Assembly (NCBI GenBank): GCA_964528645.1
Contig: CAZGSR010000016.1
Coordinates: 1-55,846 of the forward strand
DNA length: 55,846 bases
From: UBA5734 sp964528645
Lineage (GTDB): Bacteria; Bacillota; Clostridia; Saccharofermentanales; UBA5734
Direction of reading: 5' to 3'
Below, one piece after another: positions 17,111 to 24,949 of the stretch. The notes below the pieces were generated by a model. That model saw nothing but the letters and a program-made list of their open reading frames with translations. It did no database searches and was not told the origin of the DNA. Both the position numbers and the translations under genes were made by a program. Numbering within the stretch: the stretch's first letter is position 1; each line of letters starts with the position of its first letter.

Positions 17111-17141
17111 GCCGAATTTGGGACGCCGTCCCTCATTCGGC
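17111..17141. repeat. Dispersed palindrome, copy 4
   Basis: Arms GCCGAATTTGGGACG and CGTCCCTCATTCGGC around a single central base, 31 bases. It lies between the divergent opuCA and nfeD genes, where no terminator is needed, and is followed after four bases by TGGTATAAT. Confidence 0.75.
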
Positions 17142-17144
17142 AGG

Positions 17145-17153
17145 TGGTATAAT
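17145..17153 (+). promoter_or_regulatory. nfeD-slipin extended -10 promoter
   Basis: TGGTATAAT, identical to the element upstream of dinB and in the same position relative to a palindrome copy (CGGCA, two or three bases, TGGTATAAT). Confidence 0.6.
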
Positions 17154-17189
17154 GAAACCAGTTGACTGGCCTTTTGCTCCGAGAGGTAT

Positions 17190-18542
17190 GTGCTATGTCA
17201 ATTCAAAATACTCATTCTGTCTGTGTTTTTGTGGCAGCCCTTCTGCTGTGCCTTAGTCTGGTTTTTGCCGTTTTTTTTGCCTGTCAGGGCAGCTGAGTCC
17301 AATCCTGAAATCATGACGATCCAGGTGGAGGGAACCATTACATCCGGTACCACGGCTTCTATTCGCCGTGGTTTAAACCTGGCAAGCGAGCAAGGCTATG
17401 CAGCTGTTGTGCTCTTGATCAACACTCCAGGTGGTCTGGTCACTGCGACGCTGGATATTGTCGCAGATCTGCTGAATGCCTCGGTGCCGGTCATCACGTA
17501 TGTCTCCCCCCAGGGTGCAATTGCCGCATCCGCCGGATCATTTATTTTGCTGTCTGGCCATGTGGCAGCCATGTCACCTGGCACCACTTGTGGCGCCGCC
17601 ATGCCGGTCCAAATCAACCCTGAGTCAGGTACGGCTCAGGCTGCCGAGGATAAAACGATCCAGTTCCTGGCTGGCCATATGCGAAGCATAGCTGAAGCAC
17701 GCGGGCGGCCCCCCGAAATTGCAGAAAAATTTGTCACTGAAAGCCTGACTCTGGATGCCAGAGAAGCACTGGAGCAGGGCGTTATTGATCGGATCGAACC
17801 TGATTTGGCCACCCTTCTCAATCGCATCCATGGCACAGAGGTCACGGTGCAGGGCAAGTCCATGTTTTTGAAGACCTCAAATGCCACCCTCTTACCTTTG
17901 GAAATGAAGTTCGTTGAAAAAGCAACCAGCCTTCTGAGTGATCCTCAGTTGGCCTATATCTTGCTGCTCCTGGGCGTCTATGGCCTGATCATCGGTTTTG
18001 GTGCCCCGGAAACCTATGTGCCGGAAGTGCTCGGGGTGATCAGCCTGGCATTAGGACTGTATGGCTTGGGGCTTTTTGAAACGAATCTCTTTGCCGGGAT
18101 CCTGCTGACCCTGGGCATCGGCCTCCTGGTGGCGGAAGTTCTGACGCCCACTTACGGGATCCTGACTTTCGGGGGGGTGGTCTGCCTGGTCCTGGGGACC
18201 TTGTTCTTGCCGGCCGAACCCCTGATGCCAAGGAATTGGCTGATCCGCTTTCGTTTCCTGGCAACCGGGGTCAGTGCAGCGGGGGGCATCTTCATGGTAA
18301 TTGCGATGAGGGCAATCTTGCGGATCAGACGACGCAAAGCCAGCCAGGGAGCCAGTGAATTTGACGGCCGGATGGCTCGAGTCATCGAAACACTCAGCCC
18401 GGAAGGTCAAGTTATGATTGCAGGTGAAATCTGGCGTGCAGTCAGTCTGGACGGCTGTGCCATCGAGACAGGCCAGATCGTCCAGGTGATTGATCGCCAA
18501 GGTCTTGTTGTCCGAGTCCAGGCGGTTCATAAGGAGGAATAA
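17190..18542 (+). CDS. nfeD: NfeD family membrane-bound serine protease
   Basis: Membrane protease/scaffold of the ClpP-like NfeD1b type, partner of stomatin-like proteins. Of about 450 aa: an N-terminal signal segment; a ClpP-class domain with nucleophile Ser114 in AIAASAG and Lys155 41 residues later, the spacing of the known Ser-Lys dyad; four or so membrane segments (about 250-390); and a C-terminal OB-fold NfeD domain. The start is ambiguous. The continuous frame begins at GTG 17190, only three bases after GAGAGG. An ATG at 17195, eight bases after the same site, starts a cleaner signal peptide in another frame and joins the main frame if one T is lost from the T8 run at 17271-17278. It is three bases from the slipin gene, forming the conserved nfeD-slipin operon. 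Confidence 0.9.
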   Translation: MLCQFKILILSVFLWQPFCCALVWFLPFFLPVRAAESNPEIMTIQVEGTITSGTTASIRRGLNLASEQGYAAVVLLINTPGGLVTATLDIVADLLNASVPVITYVSPQGAIAASAGSFILLSGHVAAMSPGTTCGAAMPVQINPESGTAQAAEDKTIQFLAGHMRSIAEARGRPPEIAEKFVTESLTLDAREALEQGVIDRIEPDLATLLNRIHGTEVTVQGKSMFLKTSNATLLPLEMKFVEKATSLLSDPQLAYILLLLGVYGLIIGFGAPETYVPEVLGVISLALGLYGLGLFETNLFAGILLTLGIGLLVAEVLTPTYGILTFGGVVCLVLGTLFLPAEPLMPRNWLIRFRFLATGVSAAGGIFMVIAMRAILRIRRRKASQGASEFDGRMARVIETLSPEGQVMIAGEIWRAVSLDGCAIETGQIVQVIDRQGLVVRVQAVHKEE

Positions 18543-18545
18543 GCC

Positions 18546-19355
18546 ATGCTGTTTTTTTTGAATGAGTGGTTTCTGGCGACGGTCGGTGTCGTGCTTGTCA
18601 CGATCATGGTTCTGTCCCGGGCGATCCGGATCATCATGGAATACGAAAGAGGCGTCTTGTTCCGTCTTGGCCGTTGTGTCGGGGTCCGTGGCCCCGGACT
18701 GATTCTGATCATCCCGATTGTGGACCGCATTGTCAAAGTGTCGCTCCGGACGATTGTGTTTGATGTGCCACCCCAGGAAGTCATCACGAAAGACAATGTC
18801 ACGTGCACGGTCAATGCAGTGCTGTATTATCGCGCTGTGGAACCGGAAAAAGTCGTGGTCAATGTTGAACGGTTTCATGAAGCAACGAGCCAGTATGCCC
18901 AGACGACCTTGCGCAGTGTCGCCGGTCAGGCAGAGCTCGATGAGTTATTATCTGAGCGTGAAAAGCTGAACAGAATCATCCAGAAAATTGTCGATGAAGC
19001 GACGGACCCCTGGGGGATCAAGGTCACGGCTGTTGAAATCAAGGATGTCATCTTGCCCACGGATATGCAACGTGCCATCGCCCGGCAGGCCCAGGCCGAA
19101 CGTGACCGGCGTGCGATCGTTATCCAGGCTGAGGGGGAAAAGCAGGCTGCAGAAAAACTGGCCGAGGCGACTGCCATCCTGACCGCTCAAGAGGGGGCCA
19201 TGACGTTGCGCATGCTCCGGACGTTGTCGGAAATTGCTGATTCCAAATCAACGACGATCCTCTTCCCGTTGCCAGTGGAACTGAGAAAACTGTTACCTGA
19301 TCTGGACAAAACGATCCGTATGTTTAACAAAGGTCCTGATCAGAAGGAAAGCTGA
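18546..19355 (+). CDS. Slipin (stomatin/SPFH-Band 7 protein)
   Basis: Membrane-anchored scaffold protein of 269 aa. A single N-terminal membrane segment (residues 4-28) is followed by the SPFH domain (IIMEYERGVLFRLGR, VDRIVKVSLRT, DNVTCTVNAVLYYRAV), then an alanine/glutamate-rich coiled coil (about 170-230: RQAQAERDRRAIVIQAEGEKQAAEKLAEA) used for oligomerisation. It is close to slipin-type p-stomatin, the classical substrate and partner of NfeD proteases. Its ATG lies three bases after the nfeD stop and an AAGGAGGAAT site overlaps the nfeD end, so the pair is translationally linked. Likely role: membrane microdomain organisation and quality control. Confidence 0.95.
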   Translation: MLFFLNEWFLATVGVVLVTIMVLSRAIRIIMEYERGVLFRLGRCVGVRGPGLILIIPIVDRIVKVSLRTIVFDVPPQEVITKDNVTCTVNAVLYYRAVEPEKVVVNVERFHEATSQYAQTTLRSVAGQAELDELLSEREKLNRIIQKIVDEATDPWGIKVTAVEIKDVILPTDMQRAIARQAQAERDRRAIVIQAEGEKQAAEKLAEATAILTAQEGAMTLRMLRTLSEIADSKSTTILFPLPVELRKLLPDLDKTIRMFNKGPDQKES

Positions 19356-19427
19356 GGTCAGAGCAACGAGTTAAACAGAAGATCAGCCAAAGCTGTTGTC
19401 AGGCTTGTCAGTCTTGTCAGGATCGGC

Positions 19428-19895
19428 CTACAGCTTTTCTTTGCCGCCGAGAAAATCAACCAGCACAGCGGGATCGAGCCGGTAATGCGAGCCGAGACCC
19501 TCGTAGAAGCCATGGGCCTCGATCATGTGGATATTGAGATCTGACCAGGCCATGGTCTGACCGGTGGCCAGATTGCGTACGGTTGTAATCCGCTTTTCTG
19601 ATTTGAAGTTGTCACGGAAGGGACAGGGCAGGCGGCCCATGAATTCATCGTCTGTAGCTTCGTACTGGCCTTCGAGCTCGACGGGTTTGCCGAGACCGGT
19701 TTTCGCCACCTCGGTCAGGCGGCGCATGGCTGCGGCGATGGCCTGATGGGTCACACCCAGGCGCCGGACCGTTTGCTGGTCAGCCTGGAGTATGTCGGAC
19801 AGGCTACGATCATCCGTGCCGAGGAAACCTTCGGCGGACAGGGAGCCTGGTTTCATCGCTTCCTGAATATCCTGGAGATTAGGACTTTGTTTCAT
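19428..19895 (-). CDS. Conserved hypothetical protein in the nqr operon (155 aa)
   Basis: I do not recognise a named family. The protein is soluble, with an N-terminal helical half (KPGSLSAEGFLGTDDRSLSDIL, RRLGVTHQAIAAAMRRLTEVAK) and a C-terminal half with LPCPFRDN (Cys91), WSDLNIHMIEAHGFYEG (His123, His128). One Cys and two His residues in motif-like settings hint at a metal or cofactor site, but this is inference. It starts 31 bases after nqrF with GGAGGTG eight bases before the ATG, in the same direction, so it is probably the last gene of the nqr operon. It could be an assembly or accessory factor for Nqr. Confidence 0.8.
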   Translation of the reverse strand: MKQSPNLQDIQEAMKPGSLSAEGFLGTDDRSLSDILQADQQTVRRLGVTHQAIAAAMRRLTEVAKTGLGKPVELEGQYEATDDEFMGRLPCPFRDNFKSEKRITTVRNLATGQTMAWSDLNIHMIEAHGFYEGLGSHYRLDPAVLVDFLGGKEKL

Positions 19896-19926
19896 CGCGC
19901 TGCACCTCCGTGCTCAGACATGCCAA

Positions 19927-21027
19927 TCAGGCGAATTTGTCGTAGTAGATGCGGTCTTCGGTCACGCCGTTTTTCGTCAGGACCTGAATGCAGGCATTGA
20001 TCATGCCCGGGCTGCCGCACAGATAGGCTTCCTTGCTTTCGCCACTGCCCATGTGGCGGCCGACCACATCGGTGATCAGGCCAACCTCCCCTTCCCAGTT
20101 GTCTTCCGGCAGTGGTTTGGACAAGGCCGGGACGAAGTGAAAATTGGGGTGGCGCGCCTCGAGTCCGTAGAGTTCGTCAAGATCGAACAGATCCCGTTTT
20201 GTGACAGCACCAAAGAAGAAGGTCATGTCCAAGTCGAGACCTTTTTCCAGGATATCAAGGACAAGCGAGCGGATCGGTGCCAGGCCGGAACCACCGGCGA
20301 TCATGATCAGGTTGCGGTTTTCGCCATGCAAGTGGAAGTCGCCATAAGGACCGCTGATGGTGACTGGGTCGCCCTCCTTGAGCATGGTATGGACATAGGT
20401 CGTGCACAGGCCCTCCGGCACCTGGCGGATGATCAGCTCGATCGCCTGATTATCTGAGGGTGCAGAAGCGATCGAATAGGCACGGAAAACACTTTCCTTG
20501 ACTTTGGCATAGGGTTTGGAATAGAAATTGACATATTGGCCGGCTTTGAACGTGATCGTTTCGCCCGGTGGCAATTTGAGTCGCAGGCCCTTAATGTCGT
20601 GCGTCCACTGAGTGATCGATTCGATCGTGGTATTGAACTCGCGGATATTGAACAACTCGTCTGGAACTTCAATCTCGAGGTTGCCCTTGACCTTGACCTG
20701 GCAAGCCATCCGGTATCCCTGCTGGCGCTGCTGGGCATTGAGGTAGGGCTCCTCAGTCGGAAGCAAAGGTCCCGCACCCGATTTGACAATCACTTTGCAC
20801 AGGCCACAGGTCGCTTTGCCGCCGCAGGCCGAGGGGATGAAAATCTTCTGCGCTGCCAGAGAGCTCAAAAGCGTAGAGCCACCTTCGACTTTAAGAACCT
20901 TCTGGCCATTGTTGATGTTGATTTCACATTCACCGTAATTATTCAGGAAGTGCTCTGCCAGAATGATGACCAGAGCCAGGACTCCGGATATCGCACTGAC
21001 ACTGAGGATGGTCGTCAGGATCGCCAT
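19927..21027 (-). CDS. nqrF: Na+-translocating NADH:quinone reductase subunit F
   Basis: NADH-oxidising entry subunit. An N-terminal membrane anchor (residues 5-27) is followed by a 2Fe-2S ferredoxin domain with Cys68, Cys74, Cys77 and Cys109 (SACGGKATCGLC and RMACQV), an FAD-binding domain (RAYSIASAPSD) and an NADH-binding domain (GGSGLAPIRS, YLCGSPGM). At 366 aa it is somewhat shorter than the about 405-aa proteobacterial NqrF, but all cofactor motifs are intact. It accepts hydride from NADH and passes electrons to the membrane subunits. It is the last nqr gene, 66 bases after nqrE, with AGGTG before the ATG. Confidence 0.95.
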   Translation of the reverse strand: MAILTTILSVSAISGVLALVIILAEHFLNNYGECEININNGQKVLKVEGGSTLLSSLAAQKIFIPSACGGKATCGLCKVIVKSGAGPLLPTEEPYLNAQQRQQGYRMACQVKVKGNLEIEVPDELFNIREFNTTIESITQWTHDIKGLRLKLPPGETITFKAGQYVNFYSKPYAKVKESVFRAYSIASAPSDNQAIELIIRQVPEGLCTTYVHTMLKEGDPVTISGPYGDFHLHGENRNLIMIAGGSGLAPIRSLVLDILEKGLDLDMTFFFGAVTKRDLFDLDELYGLEARHPNFHFVPALSKPLPEDNWEGEVGLITDVVGRHMGSGESKEAYLCGSPGMINACIQVLTKNGVTEDRIYYDKFA

Positions 21028-21093
21028 GGTGTGTCACCTGCTTTCAGATGCGGCCTTTTGCTTGGCCGTCGTCGGATGTGGCAAGGGCTGGTG

Positions 21094-21690
21094 TCAGGAG
21101 ATGGTGAAAATACCAGAAAAACCGATAAAGGCCAGGGCCATGATGCCCGTGATGATAAAGGAAATACCTGGGCCTTCCAGCCCGCGGGGGAGTTTGGTCT
21201 TGGCCATTTTTTCCCGGATCGCCGCCAGGGCAATGATCGCCAGCCACCATCCGATACCGCTGCCAATCCCGAAGAAAATCGACTGGACGAAGGTGTACTG
21301 ACGAATCACCATGAACAGTGTGATACCGAGGATGGCGCAGTTGACCGTGATCAGGGGCAGGAAGATCCCCAGCTTGATGTGCAGATCCGGCAGGAATCGG
21401 TCCATCACCATTTCGATGATCTGGACCAGGGCGGCAATGACCATGATGAAGATGATGTATTGCAGATAGACCAGGTCAAGCGGCACGATCACGTAGCGGT
21501 AGACCAGGTAATTGATCGCTGTGGTGAAGACCATGACCAGGGTCACTGCCTTGCCCAGGCCGGAAGCGGTTTTGAATTCGCTGGACACCGACAGGTAGGA
21601 GCACATGCCGAGGAAATTCGACAGGATCATGTTGCTGGTCAAAATAGAGGCGAAAAAGATCACCAGGGGATTGATCTGCTGGATGGTCAT
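21094..21690 (-). CDS. nqrE: Na+-translocating NADH:quinone reductase subunit E
   Basis: Polytopic membrane subunit of 198 aa with six hydrophobic segments, homologous to NqrD and to RnfA. The segments NMILSNFLGMCSYLSVS and PLITVNCAILG carry the paired cysteines typical of NqrD/NqrE, which coordinate the intramembrane Fe-S centre in solved Nqr structures (established knowledge). Its ATG overlaps the nqrD stop by four bases. RnfA would look similar; the neighbouring NqrF and NqrB decide the assignment. Confidence 0.93.
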   Translation of the reverse strand: MTIQQINPLVIFFASILTSNMILSNFLGMCSYLSVSSEFKTASGLGKAVTLVMVFTTAINYLVYRYVIVPLDLVYLQYIIFIMVIAALVQIIEMVMDRFLPDLHIKLGIFLPLITVNCAILGITLFMVIRQYTFVQSIFFGIGSGIGWWLAIIALAAIREKMAKTKLPRGLEGPGISFIITGIMALAFIGFSGIFTIS

Positions 21691-22313
21691 GGCTTTTTCC
21701 CTCCTGGCTTGGTGCTGGCCTTGGCTGCCGCACGGTTGGACGTGAACCAGATCAGTGAGCCGATGATAAAAAACGCTGCCGGCGGCATGACCATGATCGT
21801 CCAGGTGTCAAAGCCGATGAAATTGACATTAAAACCAAACAAGGTGCCAAAACCAAGGAGCTCACGGATGAACGAGATGATCAGGAGCACAGCCGTGTAG
21901 CCGACGCCAGCAAACAGGCCATCGAGCATCGACAGTAGCGGCGGATTTTTCTGGGCATAGGCTTCCGCCCGGCCCATGATGATGCAGTTGGTGATGATCA
22001 GGCCGACATAAGGGCCTAGAGCCTTGCTGATGTCGGGCAGCGTTGCTTTGATCGTGATATCGACAAGGATGACGTAAGCTGCGATGACCAGGGTCTGGAC
22101 GATCATGCGGATGCGGTGGGGTATCCAGTTGCGCATCAGCGACAAGGTGAGGCTGGATAGGGCTGTCGTGAAGGTCAGGCCAAGACCCATGATCAGGGAG
22201 TTGAACATCAGGTTGGTGACGGCCAGGCTCGAGCAAATGCCAAGGATCTGGCGCAAAACCTGGTTTTCCTTCCAGGTGTTTCTCGCTATGACTTGCTTGA
22301 ATGATTCATTCAC
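21687..22313 (-). CDS. nqrD: Na+-translocating NADH:quinone reductase subunit D
   Basis: Polytopic membrane subunit of 208 aa, paralogous to NqrE and RnfE. It shows the typical LGICSSLAVTNLMFNSLIMG and GLIITNCIIMGRAEA segments with the paired cysteines that share the intramembrane iron centre with NqrE. About six hydrophobic segments. It overlaps nqrC by eight bases and nqrE by four, so the operon is tightly coupled. Confidence 0.93.
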   Translation of the reverse strand: MNESFKQVIARNTWKENQVLRQILGICSSLAVTNLMFNSLIMGLGLTFTTALSSLTLSLMRNWIPHRIRMIVQTLVIAAYVILVDITIKATLPDISKALGPYVGLIITNCIIMGRAEAYAQKNPPLLSMLDGLFAGVGYTAVLLIISFIRELLGFGTLFGFNVNFIGFDTWTIMVMPPAAFFIIGSLIWFTSNRAAAKASTKPGGKKP

Positions 22314-22938
22314 CGGACATCACCTCCAGCTGACTGACAGTCTCGTCGAGCAGTTGATTGAGTATTTTTAAAACGGCATTGGACGTGGAGGTCGCACCGG
22401 TGACAGCGTCGATCTCCTGGCCACTGCTGGTGCCAAACGCCAGATCCTGGCCGGGTTGGATCGGCAAGCCCCGGAACTGGTCGCGGAATATGGGTTCCTC
22501 AATCCGGCCGCCCAGGCCAGGGGTTTCGTTTTGCTGCGTGAAGACCAGGCCGAGGATTTGTGTGCGATCTGGACTGATCCCCAGGTAGCCTTCGATAATG
22601 CCCCACAAGCCGGGCCCGGCAAAGGGGACAGCGTAACCCAGGACCTTGCCATCTGCACTGACCTGCGCATACAGCGTCAGCTCACCCGCCTCGATGGTTC
22701 GGATCGACTGGTCAAAGCGGCTGAAGACTTCCGGGGCCGAACCGGACGTGTCGAGGGCAAAGACATCCAGGATCGCCCGCCGCTCGGCGAGCAGGGCGTT
22801 TTCCTCGATCATGGGCAGGGCGGCTGCGTTGGCGGCCGCCAGGATGGCGGTAAAGACGATGCTGACTACCAGGATGAATGCAACGGTGTAAGCATAGTTC
22901 TTTAATTTGCTTTTGCTTTTCTTTTCGTCCGTGCTCAT
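22306..22938 (-). CDS. nqrC: Na+-translocating NADH:quinone reductase subunit C
   Basis: FMN-carrying subunit with one N-terminal membrane anchor (about residues 14-40) and an extracytoplasmic flavin domain, 210 aa. The ApbE flavinylation motif is clear: Asp177-Ala-Val-Thr-Gly-Ala-Thr183-Ser, with Thr183 the predicted phosphoester-linked FMN site. It is shorter than proteobacterial NqrC (about 255 aa) and near the RnfG size, but it sits between nqrB and nqrD as in nqr operons. The ApbE-type flavin transferase needed for maturation is not encoded in this window. Confidence 0.92.
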   Translation of the reverse strand: MSTDEKKSKSKLKNYAYTVAFILVVSIVFTAILAAANAAALPMIEENALLAERRAILDVFALDTSGSAPEVFSRFDQSIRTIEAGELTLYAQVSADGKVLGYAVPFAGPGLWGIIEGYLGISPDRTQILGLVFTQQNETPGLGGRIEEPIFRDQFRGLPIQPGQDLAFGTSSGQEIDAVTGATSTSNAVLKILNQLLDETVSQLEVMSGE

Positions 22939-23891
22939 GCGGTCACCTTCTTTTTGCTGCTCATGAGCTTGACTTGACGGTCAATCAGCGGGGCAAATGA
23001 ATTAGCGATCAGGATGGCAAACATGATGCCCTCGGTGAACAGGGAAAAAGACCGGATAACCAGGGTCGTCAGGCCGATCAAGATGCCGTAGATCCATTTG
23101 GCTGTTTCATGGGAGGGGGCTGACACCGGATCGGTGGTCATGAAAACAGTGCCGTAGAGGAAACCACCAGAAAGCAGCATGAAAACGGGATCTGCTTCAC
23201 TGATGCCGGCCGCATAGAGAATCGTGCCACCGATCAGAAAACTGGCTGCTGTCCCAAGCATGATTTTCCAGGATGCGGTCTTGGTCACCAGCAGATAGAT
23301 CGCAGCCAGGAGAATCAGCAGGGCGCTGGTCTCGCCGAGCGAGCCGGGGATGAATCCTGTGAACAGGTCCAGTGTCTGGGCCCGGATGCCCTGGTTGTTG
23401 AGGTCCAGGATCGGGGTGGCCATGGTCATGACATCGACACCGCCAGAATATTGGATCAGCCCACCCGGAAAACCGGTGAAGGGCTTGGACCAGTTTACGG
23501 TCATATAGGCCGGAAATGCGATATAGATCATGCAGCGGCCTACCAGGGCAGGATTAAAGATGTTTTTGCCAAATCCGCCGAAGGCCGCCTTGCCAAAAAT
23601 GATGCCGAAGGCGATGCCGACCATCGCGACCCAGTAGGGCGTCGCGGGCGGCAAGCTCAGGGTGAAAAGCAGGCAGGACACGAGCACGGCCTCCGATACT
23701 TTGGTCTTGTCACCGGTGACGAGTCGCATGAAGGCGTATTCGCAGGCGATTCCCATGGCCAAAACCACCGCCAGCAAAAACAACGTCCTAAACCCAAATA
23801 AATAAATGGAAAACAAGAGAAGTGGCAGCAGACTGACCCAGACACGTGTCATGAGCTTCTGCTTCTGGAAATAAGGCGAGAGTTTGACCAT
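22935..23891 (-). CDS. nqrB: Na+-translocating NADH:quinone reductase subunit B
   Basis: Large membrane subunit that holds FMN and takes part in Na+ transport. The hallmark FGGFGKNIFNPALVGR segment, PGSLGETSALLIL (Thr188 is the likely covalent FMN site) and MTTDPVSAPSHE are present. The DPVS form fits NqrB rather than RnfD. At 318 aa it is much shorter than Vibrio NqrB (about 415 aa) because the N-terminal extension is missing. It is the first gene of the operon; no nqrA precedes it. The ATG follows GGAGG. A possible promoter, TTTCAA and TAGAAT spaced 16 bases, lies near 24017-24044 on the minus strand. Confidence 0.92.
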   Translation of the reverse strand: MVKLSPYFQKQKLMTRVWVSLLPLLLFSIYLFGFRTLFLLAVVLAMGIACEYAFMRLVTGDKTKVSEAVLVSCLLFTLSLPPATPYWVAMVGIAFGIIFGKAAFGGFGKNIFNPALVGRCMIYIAFPAYMTVNWSKPFTGFPGGLIQYSGGVDVMTMATPILDLNNQGIRAQTLDLFTGFIPGSLGETSALLILLAAIYLLVTKTASWKIMLGTAASFLIGGTILYAAGISEADPVFMLLSGGFLYGTVFMTTDPVSAPSHETAKWIYGILIGLTTLVIRSFSLFTEGIMFAILIANSFAPLIDRQVKLMSSKKKVTA

Positions 23892-24070
23892 AAAACCTCC
23901 GAGTCAAGAATGTCCGTCAGGTAGAAAAACAAGAACAAGGCCAGGAGCGTGCAAACAACCCAGTATTTAAATAGTCGAAACAGAGTCACATAAACCGGAC
24001 CTGCTTCCTTGGAATTATTCTAATTAACTTCCAGCCAGTTGAAAAGGCTTTGTGACAAAATCACAAATCT

Positions 24071-24098
24071 AAAAAAGAGACCGGGTCCGAAAATGGCA
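24071..24098. repeat. Degenerate dispersed palindrome
   Basis: A run of A, then GAGACCGGGTCCGAAAATGGCA, which departs from the GGGACCGGGTCCC core at two positions and keeps the outer A-rich and GGCA parts. Confidence 0.45.
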
Positions 24099-24140
24099 AT
24101 TTTGTTTAAATATTCAACAAAATGATTTATTTCGTAGAAA

Positions 24141-24155
24141 GACCCCAGTCCGGGT
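24141..24155. repeat. Degenerate dispersed palindrome
   Basis: GACCC and GGGTC arms around CAGTC C, with TTTGCCG about 18 bases downstream. It is related to the GGGACCGGGTCCC type but eroded. Confidence 0.35.
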
Positions 24156-24173
24156 CAAAGAATTTGCATATTT

Positions 24174-24207
24174 GCCGAAAAAGGGACCGGGTCCCTTTTT
24201 TCTGCGG
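24174..24207. repeat. Dispersed palindrome, copy 5
   Basis: GCCGAAAAAGGGACC and GGTCCCTTTTTTCTGCGG around one G; core GGGACCGGGTCCC at 24183-24195. It lies just upstream of a TATAAT. Confidence 0.75.
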
Positions 24208-24209
24208 TG

Positions 24210-24215
24210 TATAAT
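24210..24215 (+). promoter_or_regulatory. -10 box of the ABC exporter operon
   Basis: Perfect TATAAT, 23 bases before the ATG of the ATPase gene and three bases after the palindrome copy. Confidence 0.5.
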
Positions 24216-24237
24216 TAAATGGATAGGGGATGATTGC

Positions 24238-24939
24238 ATGGCTTTTATCGAGATGATTGATTGTCATAAACGCTACCACATGGGCAGCACGACAATCGTG
24301 GCGAATAACGGGATTGATTTCGGAATTGAAAAGGGTGAATTCACGGTGATTGTCGGTCCTTCCGGGGCTGGCAAATCGACTGTGCTCAATATCCTGGGTG
24401 GCATGGATACGTGCGACGAGGGGCAGGTTCTGGTCGATGGACGCGATATCGCGCGACTGACACAGCGGGATCTGACGACCTACCGGCGCCTGTCGATCGG
24501 TTTTGTTTTCCAGTTTTATAATCTGATGCCGAATCTGACGACGCTGGAGAACGTTGAGTTGTCAGCCTCAATTGTCCCGGGAGCAAAGGATCCGGAGCTC
24601 GTCCTGCAACAGGTCGGACTCGGCCACCGGCTCGACAATTTCCCGGCCCAGCTGTCCGGTGGCGAGCAACAACGGGTCGCGATCGCGCGTGCACTGGCCA
24701 AGAATCCAAAAATGCTTCTGGCCGACGAGCCGACGGGCGCGCTCGATTACCATACGGGCAAGGAAATCCTCAAGCTGCTGCAGCAGACCTGCCACGAGAC
24801 GGGCACGACGGTCATCGTGATCACCCACAACCAGGCAATCACACCGATTGCCGACCGCATCATTGAAATCAACGATGCCAAAGTACGGCGGATCACACAC
24901 AATGAGAATCCCCTGTCCATCGATGCGATTGAATGGTAG
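24238..24939 (+). CDS. ABC transporter ATP-binding protein (LolD/MacB type)
   Basis: ATPase of 233 aa that powers the giant FtsX-type permease encoded next. Walker A is GPSGAGKST, signature LSGGEQQRVAIARAL, Walker B MLLADEPTGALD and the H-loop VIVITHN. The GEQQRVAIARAL and DEPTGALD forms are typical of the MacB/LolD/FtsE group that works with FtsX-fold permeases rather than channel permeases. The ATG is set by AGGGGA seven bases upstream; the frame itself opens earlier at 24172 inside the palindrome region. The permease start follows ten bases after the stop. Confidence 0.94.
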   Translation: MAFIEMIDCHKRYHMGSTTIVANNGIDFGIEKGEFTVIVGPSGAGKSTVLNILGGMDTCDEGQVLVDGRDIARLTQRDLTTYRRLSIGFVFQFYNLMPNLTTLENVELSASIVPGAKDPELVLQQVGLGHRLDNFPAQLSGGEQQRVAIARALAKNPKMLLADEPTGALDYHTGKEILKLLQQTCHETGTTVIVITHNQAITPIADRIIEINDAKVRRITHNENPLSIDAIEW

Positions 24940-24949
24940 GCGATCTCAA

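Larger units (their letters stand above)
23892..24237. other. Divergent intergenic region between nqrB and ABC ATPase
   Basis: A 346-base AT-rich region without a gene. It holds a candidate nqr promoter on the minus strand near 24017-24044, three successive copies of the dispersed palindrome (24071-24098, 24141-24155 and 24174-24207, the first two degenerate), and a plus-strand TATAAT at 24210 for the ABC operon. nqrA, which would be expected here, is absent. Confidence 0.65.

Noticed and set aside
19395..19420. Three short TTGTCAG repeats between the slipin gene and the nqr operon end
   Set aside because: Only three short imperfect copies at the convergent ends of two genes; too little to call a repeat element or CRISPR.
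20536..21900. A 454-codon plus-strand frame opposite nqrF and nqrE
   Set aside because: Its product is Asp/Gln/His-rich and low in complexity, as expected for antisense of membrane-protein genes in GC-rich DNA; the minus strand encodes intact Nqr subunits.
19927..23891. Rnf complex instead of Nqr
   Set aside because: Subunit sizes of B and C are Rnf-like, but NqrF with ferredoxin, FAD and NADH domains is present, RnfB and RnfC are absent, and NqrB carries TDPVSAP.
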